Of a stretch of DNA of 64,000 nt, positions 40,050 to 48,848 are shown piece by piece. Every line of letters starts with the position of its first letter. Positions within the stretch are counted from its first letter, which is position 1. The notes under the pieces were generated by a model. That model made no database searches and was not told the origin of the DNA. It worked only from the letters and a program-made list of their open reading frames with translations. Origin of the DNA: Xenophilus sp. AP218F. GTDB taxonomy: Bacteria > Pseudomonadota > Gammaproteobacteria > Burkholderiales > Chromobacteriaceae. The stretch lies in contig NJIE01000022.1 of NCBI GenBank assembly GCA_002213445.1, positions 186,001-250,000 of the forward strand, given 5' to 3'. The position numbers and the translations under genes are program-made.

Positions 40050-42251
40050 TCAGTCCGCTACCAGCACGGACTGCAAAGCGGCCGTCTGGGCGGCTCGCTG
40101 GTTGCTGCGCACGATGGTGGAAATATCGAGTATCAAGGCCACCCGGCCGTCGCCCAGAATGGTCGCGCCGGATAGCCCGTCCACCTTGCGGTAATTGGTT
40201 TCCAGGTTTTTGACCACAAACTGCTGCTGGCCGATCAAGTCGTCCACCAGCAAGGCCACTCGGGAATCGGACGCTTCGACGATGACCAGGATGCCCTCGG
40301 CCGGATGCGTCTTGGCCTCGGCGATGCCGAAATACCTGCCCAAGGTCACGATAGGCAGATACTCCCCGCGGATATGCACCACTTCGCCGCGGCCGGCCAC
40401 CGTTTTCACTTCCCCTGGCGCGGGCTGCAGCGACTCCAGGACAAACCCCAGCGGCAACACGTAGATTTCCTGCCCCACCCGCACCGACATGCCATCCATG
40501 ATGGCCAAGGTCAGCGGCAGCTTGATGCTGATCGTGGTGCCGACATCCACCATCGAATCGATTTCTATCCGGCCGCCCATTTCCTGGATATTGCGCTTGA
40601 CCACATCCATGCCCACCCCGCGGCCGGACACGTCGGTAACCTCGGCCGCGGTGGAAAAGCCGGCTTCGAAAATCAGCGCCCACGCTTCCTGATCGGAAAT
40701 GGCCTCCGGCACCGCCATGCCGCGCTCGCGCGCCTTGGCCAGGATGCGCTCGCGATTGAGCCCGGCGCCGTCATCGCTGACCTCGATGACAATACTGCCT
40801 CCCTGATGAAATGCGCGCAGCGTCAGCCGACCGCCCGGCGACTTGCCCTTGGCAACACGCGCCTGCGGCGCCTCGATGCCGTGGTCCAGGCTGTTGCGCA
40901 CCAGATGCGTCAAGGGATCGGACAGCTTTTCGATGAAACCTTTGTCCAGCTCGGTGTTCTCTCCCACCATCTTGAGCGAGACTTCCTTGCCCAGCTTGCC
41001 CGCCAGATCGCGCACCACTCGCGGGAAGCGATTGAAGACGAAAGCGATGGGTGTCATCCGGATCGACATGACCGCTTCCTGCAATTCGCGCGAGTTGCGC
41101 TGCAAGGCGCTGATCCCATTCAGAAGACGCTCGTGCTCGACCGGGTCCAGAGCGCTGCCGGATTGCATCAGCATGGACTGGGTGATCACCAGTTCGCCAA
41201 CCAGGTTCAGCAGCAGGTCCACCTTCTCGATATTGACCCGGATCGAGTTCTCGCCGCCCCCAGCCGCCGCGCCGCGCTCCACCCGCGGAGCCAAGGCCGG
41301 CTTGCCGGGCTCCGCCAAGGCCTCTGCCGGCGCGGCCTCCATCTCGTTGACGGGCGCGGCCACGCCCGGCGCGCTGGCGAACAAACCGAACCCGTCGCCC
41401 TCGATATCGTCGACAGCAGGCGGAACCGGTCGAGGCAGCGGCTCAAACAGACCGAAACTGTCGTTTTCCAGACGTTCCGCCACCGGCATCGGGGAGGCCG
41501 GCTCTGGCCCAGCGTGTTCAGAAGCGGCGGCGACGACATCCGGCGTCAGAAACAAACCAAAGGCGTCGTCGCCGTCGCAACCATGGTCCACGCAAATATG
41601 GAACTGGTCCGGCGCCAGCGCGAACGCCAGCGACTCCGCCACTTCTCCGGCTTCCAGCGTGGAGGTGAACACCACCACCCAGGGAGATCGGGCGGCGAGG
41701 TCGCCAGGCTGCACCACGCTCAAATCCCCGAGCTGCCCCAGCGACGCCAACAGCTGGCCGATATCTGCCGTCGCTTGCGCGTCGATCTCGATAAACAGCG
41801 TCCAGATGCGGCTTGGATCTTTTCTCGGCTCGGGCGCGTCCCCGCCAGTCGGCTCGGCGCTCGCTCCGGCTTCGATCTCCAGCAGACGCTGGCGCACGCC
41901 TTCAGCCAATCCGGCGTCGACATGCTCGCCGCCCTTGTGCGCGGCGAGCATGCCGTGCAATACGTCTTTGGATTGCAGGAAAACATCGACCATGGCGGCA
42001 GTCAGCGCCATGCTTCCCTTGCGGACCCTGTCCAGCAAGTTCTCCAGCACATGGGTCAAGTCCGCCATGTCGGAAAAACCGAAGGTCGCCGCGCCGCCCT
42101 TGATCGAGTGCGCGGCCCGGAATACCGCGTTCAGATCCTCCGGCTCCGGATGGGACACATCCATCGCCAGCAGCAGGGACTCCATGTTCGCCAGGTGTTC
42201 GTCGGCTTCGTCGAAAAACACCTGGTGAAACTGTGACATGTCTATCGCCAC
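40050..42251 (-). CDS. cheA: Chemotaxis histidine kinase CheA (minus-arm copy)
   Basis: The 733-residue kinase has a P1 phosphotransfer domain with His48 in [13 protein letters not shown], a long linker and P2-like region (about 135-330), a dimerisation helix pair ([22 protein letters not shown]), the ATPase domain ([31 protein letters not shown]) and a CheW-like C-terminus. The start is GTG at 42251 with GGGGAG six bases before, and the [10 protein letters not shown] opening fits the family. The linker has three copies of an Asp/Ser-x-F-G-L-F motif at residues 231, 266 and 288. Confidence 0.96.
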   Translation of the reverse strand: MAIDMSQFHQVFFDEADEHLANMESLLLAMDVSHPEPEDLNAVFRAAHSIKGGAATFGFSDMADLTHVLENLLDRVRKGSMALTAAMVDVFLQSKDVLHGMLAAHKGGEHVDAGLAEGVRQRLLEIEAGASAEPTGGDAPEPRKDPSRIWTLFIEIDAQATADIGQLLASLGQLGDLSVVQPGDLAARSPWVVVFTSTLEAGEVAESLAFALAPDQFHICVDHGCDGDDAFGLFLTPDVVAAASEHAGPEPASPMPVAERLENDSFGLFEPLPRPVPPAVDDIEGDGFGLFASAPGVAAPVNEMEAAPAEALAEPGKPALAPRVERGAAAGGGENSIRVNIEKVDLLLNLVGELVITQSMLMQSGSALDPVEHERLLNGISALQRNSRELQEAVMSIRMTPIAFVFNRFPRVVRDLAGKLGKEVSLKMVGENTELDKGFIEKLSDPLTHLVRNSLDHGIEAPQARVAKGKSPGGRLTLRAFHQGGSIVIEVSDDGAGLNRERILAKARERGMAVPEAISDQEAWALIFEAGFSTAAEVTDVSGRGVGMDVVKRNIQEMGGRIEIDSMVDVGTTISIKLPLTLAIMDGMSVRVGQEIYVLPLGFVLESLQPAPGEVKTVAGRGEVVHIRGEYLPIVTLGRYFGIAEAKTHPAEGILVIVEASDSRVALLVDDLIGQQQFVVKNLETNYRKVDGLSGATILGDGRVALILDISTIVRSNQRAAQTAALQSVLVAD

Positions 42252-42276
42252 ACCCCTCTCCCCTTAGGCAATGGCC

Positions 42277-42642
42277 TTAGCCAACCAGGCGCTTGACGAC
42301 GTCGAGCAGTTTCTGCGGATCGAATGGCTTGACCAGCCAGCCGGATGCGCCGGCGGCGCGCCCCAGCGCCTTCATTTGATCGCTGGATTCGGTGGTCAGC
42401 ATGAGAATGGGAGTATTGCTGTAAGCGGGAAGCTTGCGCAGGGAGCGGATCAGGGTCAGGCCATCCATGCCCGGCATGTTCTGATCGGTCAGCACCAGGT
42501 CGAATGGCCCGCCTTGCGCCTTGCTCAGGCCGGCATTGCCATCCACAGCCTCGGCGACCTCATAGCCGGCGCTTTTCAAGGTGAAGGCCACCATCTGCCG
42601 AATGGACGCGGAGTCGTCTACGGTAAGGATTTTTTTAGTCAT
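42277..42642 (-). CDS. CheY-like response regulator, single domain
   Basis: This 121-residue receiver has Asp9 and Asp10, phospho-acceptor Asp53 in LTDQNMPGMDG, Thr83/84 and Lys105 in VKPFDPQ. It has no output domain. The LVLTDQNMPGMDGLTLIRSLR and WLVKPFDPQKLLDVVKRL segments are like those of chemotaxis-associated CheY/PilH regulators, distinct from the flagellar CheY at 47599. It is just upstream of cheA on the same strand. A phosphate sink or motor-binding role are both possible. Confidence 0.93.
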   Translation of the reverse strand: MTKKILTVDDSASIRQMVAFTLKSAGYEVAEAVDGNAGLSKAQGGPFDLVLTDQNMPGMDGLTLIRSLRKLPAYSNTPILMLTTESSDQMKALGRAAGASGWLVKPFDPQKLLDVVKRLVG

Positions 42643-42848
42643 GGCATTCCTGCTGGTCGTCGTCTCTGGCGGAGCAGGCGGACGAGGTTCAGGGCTGCGT
42701 CTAATCTCTCATCCCCATGAGAAACGTAGCCTTGCCTCTTCGCCGCAATACTATCGGCATAGCACACCATGCAGATATCGACAGCCCGGATTTCAGAGGG
42801 CCGCCGAACAATTCGGCTGAACAAATCCAAAAACAGGCGAAAAACGGA

Positions 42849-43838
42849 TCAGGCGTCGGGAAAAACCAGGCGCAGGAACGACATATCGTCGCCATGCGAA
42901 TCAAGGAGCGCTCGTCTCATGACCGAGACATCGCGGCGCGACGAAGAGAAAGGCAACGCGCCCTCCGGCACGCCGTCGCTATGCGCCCACACCTCTGTTC
43001 CTGACGGGGCGGAAAGCTGGGTCGCAGCGGCTTCAGGCCATTCAGGCCGCAGGCCAAGCGGCGGAGCCGCAGAGCGAAGCCTCTGCCACGCGCCGGAGGC
43101 AGCGCGGATCAACGCATCCGGCATGGCTGCGTTGAACAGGCGCAGCCGCCCGCGCCGGTCTATTTCAATGATGATCGCAGCCACATAACGGCCCTCTCCG
43201 CTATGGCGATGCAAAAAGCGGTTCACATCGCCCAAGAGCGCCGCGCCGAGGGCCATATCCAAACCAGATTGGGAGAGCGCCAGCATCAGCAGCGCGGCGT
43301 CGAGGGCCGCGGATTCGCCGTGACCGGATGCGTCGGCCAACGCCAGCCAGGTTCGCTCGGGCGTGTCGACGCGCAGCACGATGTCGCCGCCAGTGGGCAA
43401 GACCGGCTGGACGGCGGCATCCCAAGACCACGCGGCAGGCGCGATGCGCTCGGCAAAACGACTGAGCGACAAGCTGCCGTTGATGATTTGACAAGGACGG
43501 CCGCCAAACAGCAACGGGCAGATCCGGCCGCGCAACCATGCCCAGGCCAACAGGCGATTGCGCAGAATCTCCAGATCAAACGCGCCAGGCAGAAAGTGCG
43601 CATCGGGAGAGGAAAGCCAAGGAGAGGCGCGACCGGACAGGAAAATCCATGCGCCGCCCGTCGCGGGGGCTTCGGGCAAGACGTCCATGGCAGCCCACGC
43701 CAGGTCTGCGACTATCAGTTCCGGCCCGGACTCAACCGGTTCAGCCGGACCACAGAACCGCCAGTGCCACGAGGCCAGCAGCGCATCCCCCAGAATGGCG
43801 GCCTGGGCGACCTGCGGCAGCCACGCCCGGATACGCAC
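42849..43838 (-). CDS. SpoIIE-type PP2C phosphatase with a degenerate receiver-like N-terminus
   Basis: The 329-residue protein has the PP2C/SpoIIE signatures from residue 145 on: PTGGDIVLRVD (GGD 150-152), LADASGHGESAALDA (Asp169), LRLFNAAMPDALI, HSDGVPEG (Asp288) and GDDMSFLRLVF (Asp317/318). All metal-binding acids are therefore kept, so it is probably active. The first 110 residues have a receiver-like ELIVADL strand but no phospho-acceptor set. The start is GTG at 43838 with GGAG seven bases upstream. It follows a STAS gene by 18 bases; its likely substrate is that STAS protein. Confidence 0.8.
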   Translation of the reverse strand: MRIRAWLPQVAQAAILGDALLASWHWRFCGPAEPVESGPELIVADLAWAAMDVLPEAPATGGAWIFLSGRASPWLSSPDAHFLPGAFDLEILRNRLLAWAWLRGRICPLLFGGRPCQIINGSLSLSRFAERIAPAAWSWDAAVQPVLPTGGDIVLRVDTPERTWLALADASGHGESAALDAALLMLALSQSGLDMALGAALLGDVNRFLHRHSGEGRYVAAIIIEIDRRGRLRLFNAAMPDALIRAASGAWQRLRSAAPPLGLRPEWPEAAATQLSAPSGTEVWAHSDGVPEGALPFSSSRRDVSVMRRALLDSHGDDMSFLRLVFPDA

Positions 43839-43856
43839 GCGCCGGCTCCGTTCGGA

Positions 43857-44162
43857 TCAGCGAATGATGAACATTTTGGTGAAGCAGGCGATTTCAAATA
43901 CCTGCATCACCGCTTCCCGGCAGTTGATCAGAATCATCGACTTCTTTTGGCTGGCCGCTCTCTCTTTCAACAGCAACAGCATTCCCAGCGCGGAACTGTC
44001 CAAGAAGGGCACCTGATCGAAATCCACCTGGATCTCCTCTACCGCCGGGTTGTCCAGCAGCTCCTGGCTCGCCTGACGAAAATCCTTGTGCAAATTGAAA
44101 TCGAACTGCCCAATCAGCAGCAAGGTCCCCAGATTACCGTCAACTTTCACCACGGGTTTCAT
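43857..44162 (-). CDS. STAS-domain anti-sigma-factor antagonist
   Basis: The 101-residue single STAS domain has the phosphorylatable Ser56 in FLDSSALGMLLLLKE, the SpoIIAA/RsbV position. It is preceded by GAGGA six bases upstream of the ATG. In partner-switch systems a kinase/anti-sigma phosphorylates this Ser and a PP2C phosphatase, such as the next gene, removes it. The anti-sigma kinase is not encoded in the window. The adjacent chemotaxis genes suggest control of flagella or motility, as in the HsbA system of Pseudomonas, but this is inference. Confidence 0.88.
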   Translation of the reverse strand: MKPVVKVDGNLGTLLLIGQFDFNLHKDFRQASQELLDNPAVEEIQVDFDQVPFLDSSALGMLLLLKERAASQKKSMILINCREAVMQVFEIACFTKMFIIR

Positions 44163-44282
44163 CTTCGATCCTCATCTTGTCGTTGGCCCGCGACGTCACG
44201 CGACACGCAACTTGGCTTGAAAATATTAAACCGGGTCCGGCTCGCCAGGCGAGATCAGGACAATGCCAGCATAGCCTGAAAT

Positions 44283-45443
44283 TCAGCATGCCTGGCGCAT
44301 TAGCGGCAACTCCAGCTCGAACCGCGCGCCGCCATCAGGCTGATTGCCGCAACGCACCCGCCCGCCCAGCTCCTCCGCCACTTTCTTCACGATGGCCAGT
44401 CCCAGCCCGGTGCCGCCCTGCCGGGTGGTGAAGAAGGGTTCGAAAATCCGCTCGAAGGCGTCAGGATCAATCCCCGGCCCGGTATCCCGCACGACAAAAT
44501 TCAAACACGCCTCGCCAGCGCTGACATCGAGCCGCACCCGTCCGCCTGGCGGCGTAAACAACAGGGCGTTCTCCAGGAGGTTCAGCAACGCCCCCTGCAG
44601 CGCCTTCCGGTCGGCCATGACGGCAATGGCCGCATTTTGCGGCGCGTGGCACTCGAACGCCACCCCCTTGTCATGACACTGCGGCGCCAGCACCGTGCAC
44701 ACGTCCTCCAGGAAGGCCGGCAACTCCAAAGATTCCAGATTGGATACCTGCCCGCGCACGAAACCCAGCATGTTCTGGATCAGCCCCTCCAGCGCGCGCA
44801 TCCGGGCCAGGCTCTTGTCCACAAAGCGCGCCCGGTCCTCGGGCGAGATGTCTTGCTTCAGATTCGCGGTATAGAGCATGGCGGTGGCGAGCGGAGTCCG
44901 CAGTTGATGCGCCAGTGACGCCGCCATGCTGCCCATTGACGCCAGCTTCTGCTGCCTTGCCAATTCCGAGCTCAACTGGTGCAATCTTGAGACATCGTGA
45001 ATAAGCACAATGCGTCCGCCCGCGGCCGGAAAGTCCTGCGCCTGCAAAGACAGCCGCAAGCCGCTGCTTTTCTGCGCGGAACGATAGGTATCGTCCGCTT
45101 CCGAACGCTCCAAACCCGCCAGCACATCCGTCCAGCGCGCGCCGACATGGCCGCCCCCCAACATGGTTTCAGCAGCAATATTTTCATTGATAACAATATC
45201 TTCCGGCGACAGCTCCACCACGCCGGCGGGCATGATGGCCAGCAGCATCGCCAGCCGCTCGGCTAGCGCGGCATTTTCATCGCGCTGGGTGCGCAGCTGA
45301 TTGTTGGCCTCGTCCAGCTGCGCATTCAAAACCGCGACCTGATTCTCAAGTTGTCTATACGCATCAATGAGTTGACTGGATACGGCATTGAACTGCTCGA
45401 ATGCCGCCTCCAGCTGCTGTTGGTCGTTCAAGCTTGAAACCAT
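44283..45443 (-). CDS. FlrB/FleS-like cytosolic histidine kinase
   Basis: The product is about 386 residues with an N-terminal coiled-coil segment, a PAS-like region (about 65-155), a HisKA domain with His179 in MGSMAASLAHQLRTPLATAML, and an ATPase domain with NLLENALLFTPPGG, DTGPGIDP and GGTGLGLAIVKK. There is no transmembrane helix. The MAASLAHQ(I/L)RTPLA block is characteristic of FlrB/FleS kinases that phosphorylate the sigma-54 activator FlrC. No such regulator is adjacent. The ATG at 45443 is chosen; a GTG at 45479 is also in frame and neither ribosome site is strong. Confidence 0.85.
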   Translation of the reverse strand: MVSSLNDQQQLEAAFEQFNAVSSQLIDAYRQLENQVAVLNAQLDEANNQLRTQRDENAALAERLAMLLAIMPAGVVELSPEDIVINENIAAETMLGGGHVGARWTDVLAGLERSEADDTYRSAQKSSGLRLSLQAQDFPAAGGRIVLIHDVSRLHQLSSELARQQKLASMGSMAASLAHQLRTPLATAMLYTANLKQDISPEDRARFVDKSLARMRALEGLIQNMLGFVRGQVSNLESLELPAFLEDVCTVLAPQCHDKGVAFECHAPQNAAIAVMADRKALQGALLNLLENALLFTPPGGRVRLDVSAGEACLNFVVRDTGPGIDPDAFERIFEPFFTTRQGGTGLGLAIVKKVAEELGGRVRCGNQPDGGARFELELPLMRQAC

Positions 45444-45621
45444 AGTCGTGATCGCCTGCGAGTCATTTGTAAAAAGCACTTAAACAGTATGATAATGAGG
45501 ACAATACGGTGAGCCAACTTGCGCCTGACATCCGGGGCAAGCAAAAAAAACCGGGAAAAACTCATATCTGGCGTATAACGGGTAGTAGTACGCCATTCAA
45601 AAAGATGCTGCGGAGGTTTCT

Positions 45622-46572
45622 GTGTCAGAGCTTCTCAAAAAAATCGACGCCAGAACCAAACTGGCCGGCACCAACAAGCTGGAGATCCTGCTCTTCTCCC
45701 TGGGGCATGACCAGCGCACCGGTCGCAAGGAAATTTTTGGTATCAACGTCTTCAAGGTGCGCGAAGTGATGCGCACCCCGGAGATCACATCGGCCCCTGA
45801 AATGCCCTCCTCTGTCGAGGGCATGGTCAGCCTACGCGGCGCGCTCGTGCCGGTTATCGACCTGGCCAAATACTCTGGCATCGTAACCAGCAATCGCCCG
45901 GAAATCATGATCGTAACCGAATACAACGGTCATACCCAGGGCTTTCTGGTAGAGGCTGTGGACACCATTCTGCGTCTGGACTGGTCCGCCATGCGCGTAC
46001 CGCCGGACATGATCACCAACCGCATGGCCGGCCTGGTTACCGCCGTCACCGAACTGGACAACGGCACCTTGGTGATGATGATGGACGTGGAGAAAGTGCT
46101 GGCCGAAACCAGCGTGATCGACGACGGCCACACCTTCATCAACATCGAACCGGTCAAGGAGGAACGCCACATTTTCTTCGCCGACGACTCGGCGGTGGCG
46201 CGGAAACAGATAGAACGCACCCTCGATGCCATGCGGATAAAATATACATCCGCCATCAACGGCATGCGCGGCTGGGAAGATTTGCAAAAGATGGCCATGC
46301 AGGCCGAGGGCGCTGGCCGCAAGCTGTCCGACGAACTGCACTTGATCCTGACCGATGTGGAAATGCCGGAGATGGACGGCTACATGCTGACCAAGATGAT
46401 CAAGAACGACCCCCGCTTCGCCGGCATTCCAGTACTGATGCACTCCTCCCTCTCCGGCTCCTCCAACCAGAAACTTGGAGAATCGGTGGGTGTTGACTCT
46501 TATGTTTCGAAGTTCGAGCCACAGAAACTGTCTGCCAAGCTGCGACAGATGCTCAAACTGGAAGAAGAGTAA
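45622..46572 (+). CDS. cheV: Chemotaxis protein CheV (first copy)
   Basis: This 316-residue protein fuses a CheW-like coupling domain (residues 8-165, with ILLFSLGHDQRTGRKEIFGINVFKVREVM and VEGMVSLRGALVPVIDLAK) to a receiver domain (from about 180) with FFADDSAVARK, phospho-acceptor Asp in ILTDVEMPEMDGY and the late Lys in VSKFEPQKL. CheV couples receptors to CheA and can buffer phosphate. The start is a GTG with GGAGG five bases upstream. It is the first gene of the plus arm, divergent from the kinase gene. Confidence 0.96.
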   Translation: MSELLKKIDARTKLAGTNKLEILLFSLGHDQRTGRKEIFGINVFKVREVMRTPEITSAPEMPSSVEGMVSLRGALVPVIDLAKYSGIVTSNRPEIMIVTEYNGHTQGFLVEAVDTILRLDWSAMRVPPDMITNRMAGLVTAVTELDNGTLVMMMDVEKVLAETSVIDDGHTFINIEPVKEERHIFFADDSAVARKQIERTLDAMRIKYTSAINGMRGWEDLQKMAMQAEGAGRKLSDELHLILTDVEMPEMDGYMLTKMIKNDPRFAGIPVLMHSSLSGSSNQKLGESVGVDSYVSKFEPQKLSAKLRQMLKLEEE

Positions 46573-46605
46573 AAGCGAAGAATCGAACTCGGGAGAGGAA
46601 TAAAC

Positions 46606-47547
46606 ATGCCAGCCACAGATGCCTCCTTGCTTGCCAGCGTAGACGCCAGAACCAAACTGGCGGGCTCCAATAAAATGGAGATTCTGCTTTTTTCGCTGGG
46701 CACGCGGGAAACTTTTGGGATCAACGTATTCAAGGTGCGTGAGGTTTCCCAAACCCCTTTCATCACCAAAGCGCCCAACATGCCTTTTGGGGTGGAGGGC
46801 GTGCTGTCGCTGCGCGGCAATATCATCCCGGTCATCTCGCTGGCCAAATTCATCGGTTCGGACACAGGCATCAGCAAGTTCGAAACCATGATCGTCACCG
46901 AATTCAACAAGAGCACCCAGGCTTTTCTTGTCGACTCGGTTGATCGAATCATCCGTGTGGACTGGGACAAGGTCCGGGCCCCGGAAAACATCATGACCAC
47001 CGTAGGCACCAATCAGAACCTGATCACGGCCATCACCGAACTGGAAAACGGCAAACTGGTTTCGATTCTGGACGTGGAACAGATTCTGGCCAGCGTGGTG
47101 GGCGAACCCCGCCTGCCCGACGTGCCGACCGCGCAGCTGGAAAGCGATCAATACGTCTTTTTCGTCGACGACTCCGTCGTGGCTCGCAAGGAAATCACTG
47201 GCGTGCTGGAAAAAATGGGCCTCAAGTTCCAGCAAGCCACCAATGGCCGCGAGGCCTGGGATCGCTTGCAAGTGCTGGCCGGCCGCAACTGGGCCGAAGA
47301 CGAATGCCTGCACGATTACCTCAAAATCATTCTGGTGGATGCGGAAATGCCGGAAATGGACGGCTACGTGCTCACCAAACTGATCAAGTCTGACCAACGT
47401 TTCAAGGGCATCCCGGTGATCATGCACTCCTCGCTGTCATCCAATGCCAATAGGGCGATGGGCTCCAGCGTGGGGGTTGACTCCTACGTTGCCAAGTTTG
47501 ATCCAGGCGTATTGGCAGAAACTTTGATTCCATTCCTGCAAAGGTAG
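46606..47547 (+). CDS. cheV: Chemotaxis protein CheV (second copy)
   Basis: The 313-residue paralogue of the preceding gene has the same CheW-receiver fusion. The N-termini are almost alike (LDARTKLAG-type then KMEILLFSLG), but this copy lacks the five-residue HDQRTG insert. The receiver has FFVDDSVVARKE, VDAEMPEMDGY and a late Lys in VAKFDPG. It starts with ATG behind GGGAGAGGA. Divergence is moderate, so the duplication is not recent. It may serve different receptors. Confidence 0.96.
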   Translation: MPATDASLLASVDARTKLAGSNKMEILLFSLGTRETFGINVFKVREVSQTPFITKAPNMPFGVEGVLSLRGNIIPVISLAKFIGSDTGISKFETMIVTEFNKSTQAFLVDSVDRIIRVDWDKVRAPENIMTTVGTNQNLITAITELENGKLVSILDVEQILASVVGEPRLPDVPTAQLESDQYVFFVDDSVVARKEITGVLEKMGLKFQQATNGREAWDRLQVLAGRNWAEDECLHDYLKIILVDAEMPEMDGYVLTKLIKSDQRFKGIPVIMHSSLSSNANRAMGSSVGVDSYVAKFDPGVLAETLIPFLQR

Positions 47548-47598
47548 TCGCTACAATGTGCGGCTTGATGGATCTCAGATAATTCAGGATATACCTCG

Positions 47599-47994
47599 AT
47601 GTCAGACAAGAATACTCGATTCCTAGTTGTGGACGACTTCTCCACCATGCGAAGAATCGTTCGCAACCTGTTGAAAGAGTTGGGCTTTACCAACGTGGAT
47701 GAGGCAGAGGACGGCCAAGTCGCGTTGCACAAACTCAAGACCCAACACTTCGACTTTATCGTCTCCGACTGGAACATGCCCAACATGACCGGCATTGAGC
47801 TGCTGAAGGCCGTGCGCGCCGATCCGCAACTGAAGCATCTGCCGTTCATGATGATTACCGCAGAGGCCAAACGGGAAAACATCATCGAAGCCGCCATGGC
47901 CGGCGCCAGCGGCTACATCGTCAAACCGTTTACCGCAGCGACTCTGGAAGAAAAGATGAACAAGATCTTCCAGAACATGAACAAGCCAGCCTGA
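47599..47994 (+). CDS. cheY: Chemotaxis response regulator CheY (flagellar type)
   Basis: The 131-residue CheY has Asp12, Asp13, the phospho-acceptor Asp57 in [10 protein letters not shown], Thr87 and Lys109 in VKPFTAATL, the same pattern as E. coli CheY. Phospho-CheY binds FliM to switch the flagellar motor. It lies between cheV and cheZ, with cheA following, the common CheY-CheZ-CheA order. Confidence 0.97.
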   Translation: MSDKNTRFLVVDDFSTMRRIVRNLLKELGFTNVDEAEDGQVALHKLKTQHFDFIVSDWNMPNMTGIELLKAVRADPQLKHLPFMMITAEAKRENIIEAAMAGASGYIVKPFTAATLEEKMNKIFQNMNKPA

Positions 47995-48038
47995 ACACCG
48001 AAAAAGACTGCCAGCGTCAGTATTGAGGAGGATTGAAC

Positions 48039-48806
48039 GTGCCCGACCACATTTTGGAAAACGGAGACAGCCCGGAACTGGAGGCGCTGTTCGACAGCAT
48101 TGCCCACCAGCAAGCCGAGGTTGCGACTGACCCCGTTGCAGCCACTGCGGCCCCGGCCCAGACCAATCAGGATGCCGGTCTCGCGCTTAATCCTCACAGC
48201 AGTCCGTCAAACATGTATGAACAAATAGGCCAGCTGACCCGGAAAATGCACGACGCCCTACGCGACATGGGTTACGACAAATCACTGGAACGGGTCGCCG
48301 AAGCCATACCCGACGCGAAAGACCGGCTGGCGTACATCGCTTCGCTGACGGAAAGTTCCGCCGATCGGGTTCTCAACGCCACCGATATCGCCAAGCCATA
48401 TCAGGACAACCTGGAAAGACAAGCGCTGGCCCTGAGCGAACGCTGGAACAAGCTGTACGCCAACATACTGACCGTTGAAGAGTTCAAGGCGCTCGCTGCC
48501 GATACCCGCAAGTATCTGAACGAGGTGCCCTCCCAGACCCAGGCCACCAGCACTCAGCTGTTGGAAATCGTCATGGCTCAGGACTTTCAGGATCTGACCG
48601 GCCAAGTCATCAAAAAAATGATGGGCATGGTCAAGATTTTGGAAACCGAACTGGTCAATTTCCTGATCGAGTTCTCTCCTGACGAGAAAAAGGGCGAACT
48701 CAGTCCGAACCTTCTCAATGGCCCGGTGATCAATCCGGAAGGCCGTCAGGATGTCGTAACCAGTCAGCAGCAAGTGGATGACCTGCTGGAAAGCCTTGGC
48801 TTCTAA
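48039..48806 (+). CDS. cheZ: CheY-P phosphatase CheZ
   Basis: CheZ dephosphorylates CheY. The 255-residue protein has the helical core with AQDFQDLTGQVIKKMMGMV, where Asp185 and Gln189 are the catalytic pair. The C-terminal CheY-binding helix VDDLLESLGF matches the E. coli end. The GTG at 48039 is chosen because GAGGAG lies eight bases before it; the TTG at 48033 is too close. It is found only in proteobacteria, which fits the host. Confidence 0.95.
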   Translation: MPDHILENGDSPELEALFDSIAHQQAEVATDPVAATAAPAQTNQDAGLALNPHSSPSNMYEQIGQLTRKMHDALRDMGYDKSLERVAEAIPDAKDRLAYIASLTESSADRVLNATDIAKPYQDNLERQALALSERWNKLYANILTVEEFKALAADTRKYLNEVPSQTQATSTQLLEIVMAQDFQDLTGQVIKKMMGMVKILETELVNFLIEFSPDEKKGELSPNLLNGPVINPEGRQDVVTSQQQVDDLLESLGF

Positions 48807-48848
48807 ACAAGCAGCGAGCAGATAACGCACAATGCGTGGGGTGGAAAA

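Noticed and set aside
40305-42236. Open frame of about 643 codons on the plus strand opposite cheA
   Set aside because: It is antisense to an intact CheA with all catalytic motifs; composition is typical of a shadow frame.
42751-42758. GCCGATAG on the minus strand as a flagellar sigma-28 -10 element upstream of the CheY-like gene
   Set aside because: The -10 block is good, but the -35 region (TATCTGCA) matches only two of eight consensus bases. It needs transcript mapping before being called.
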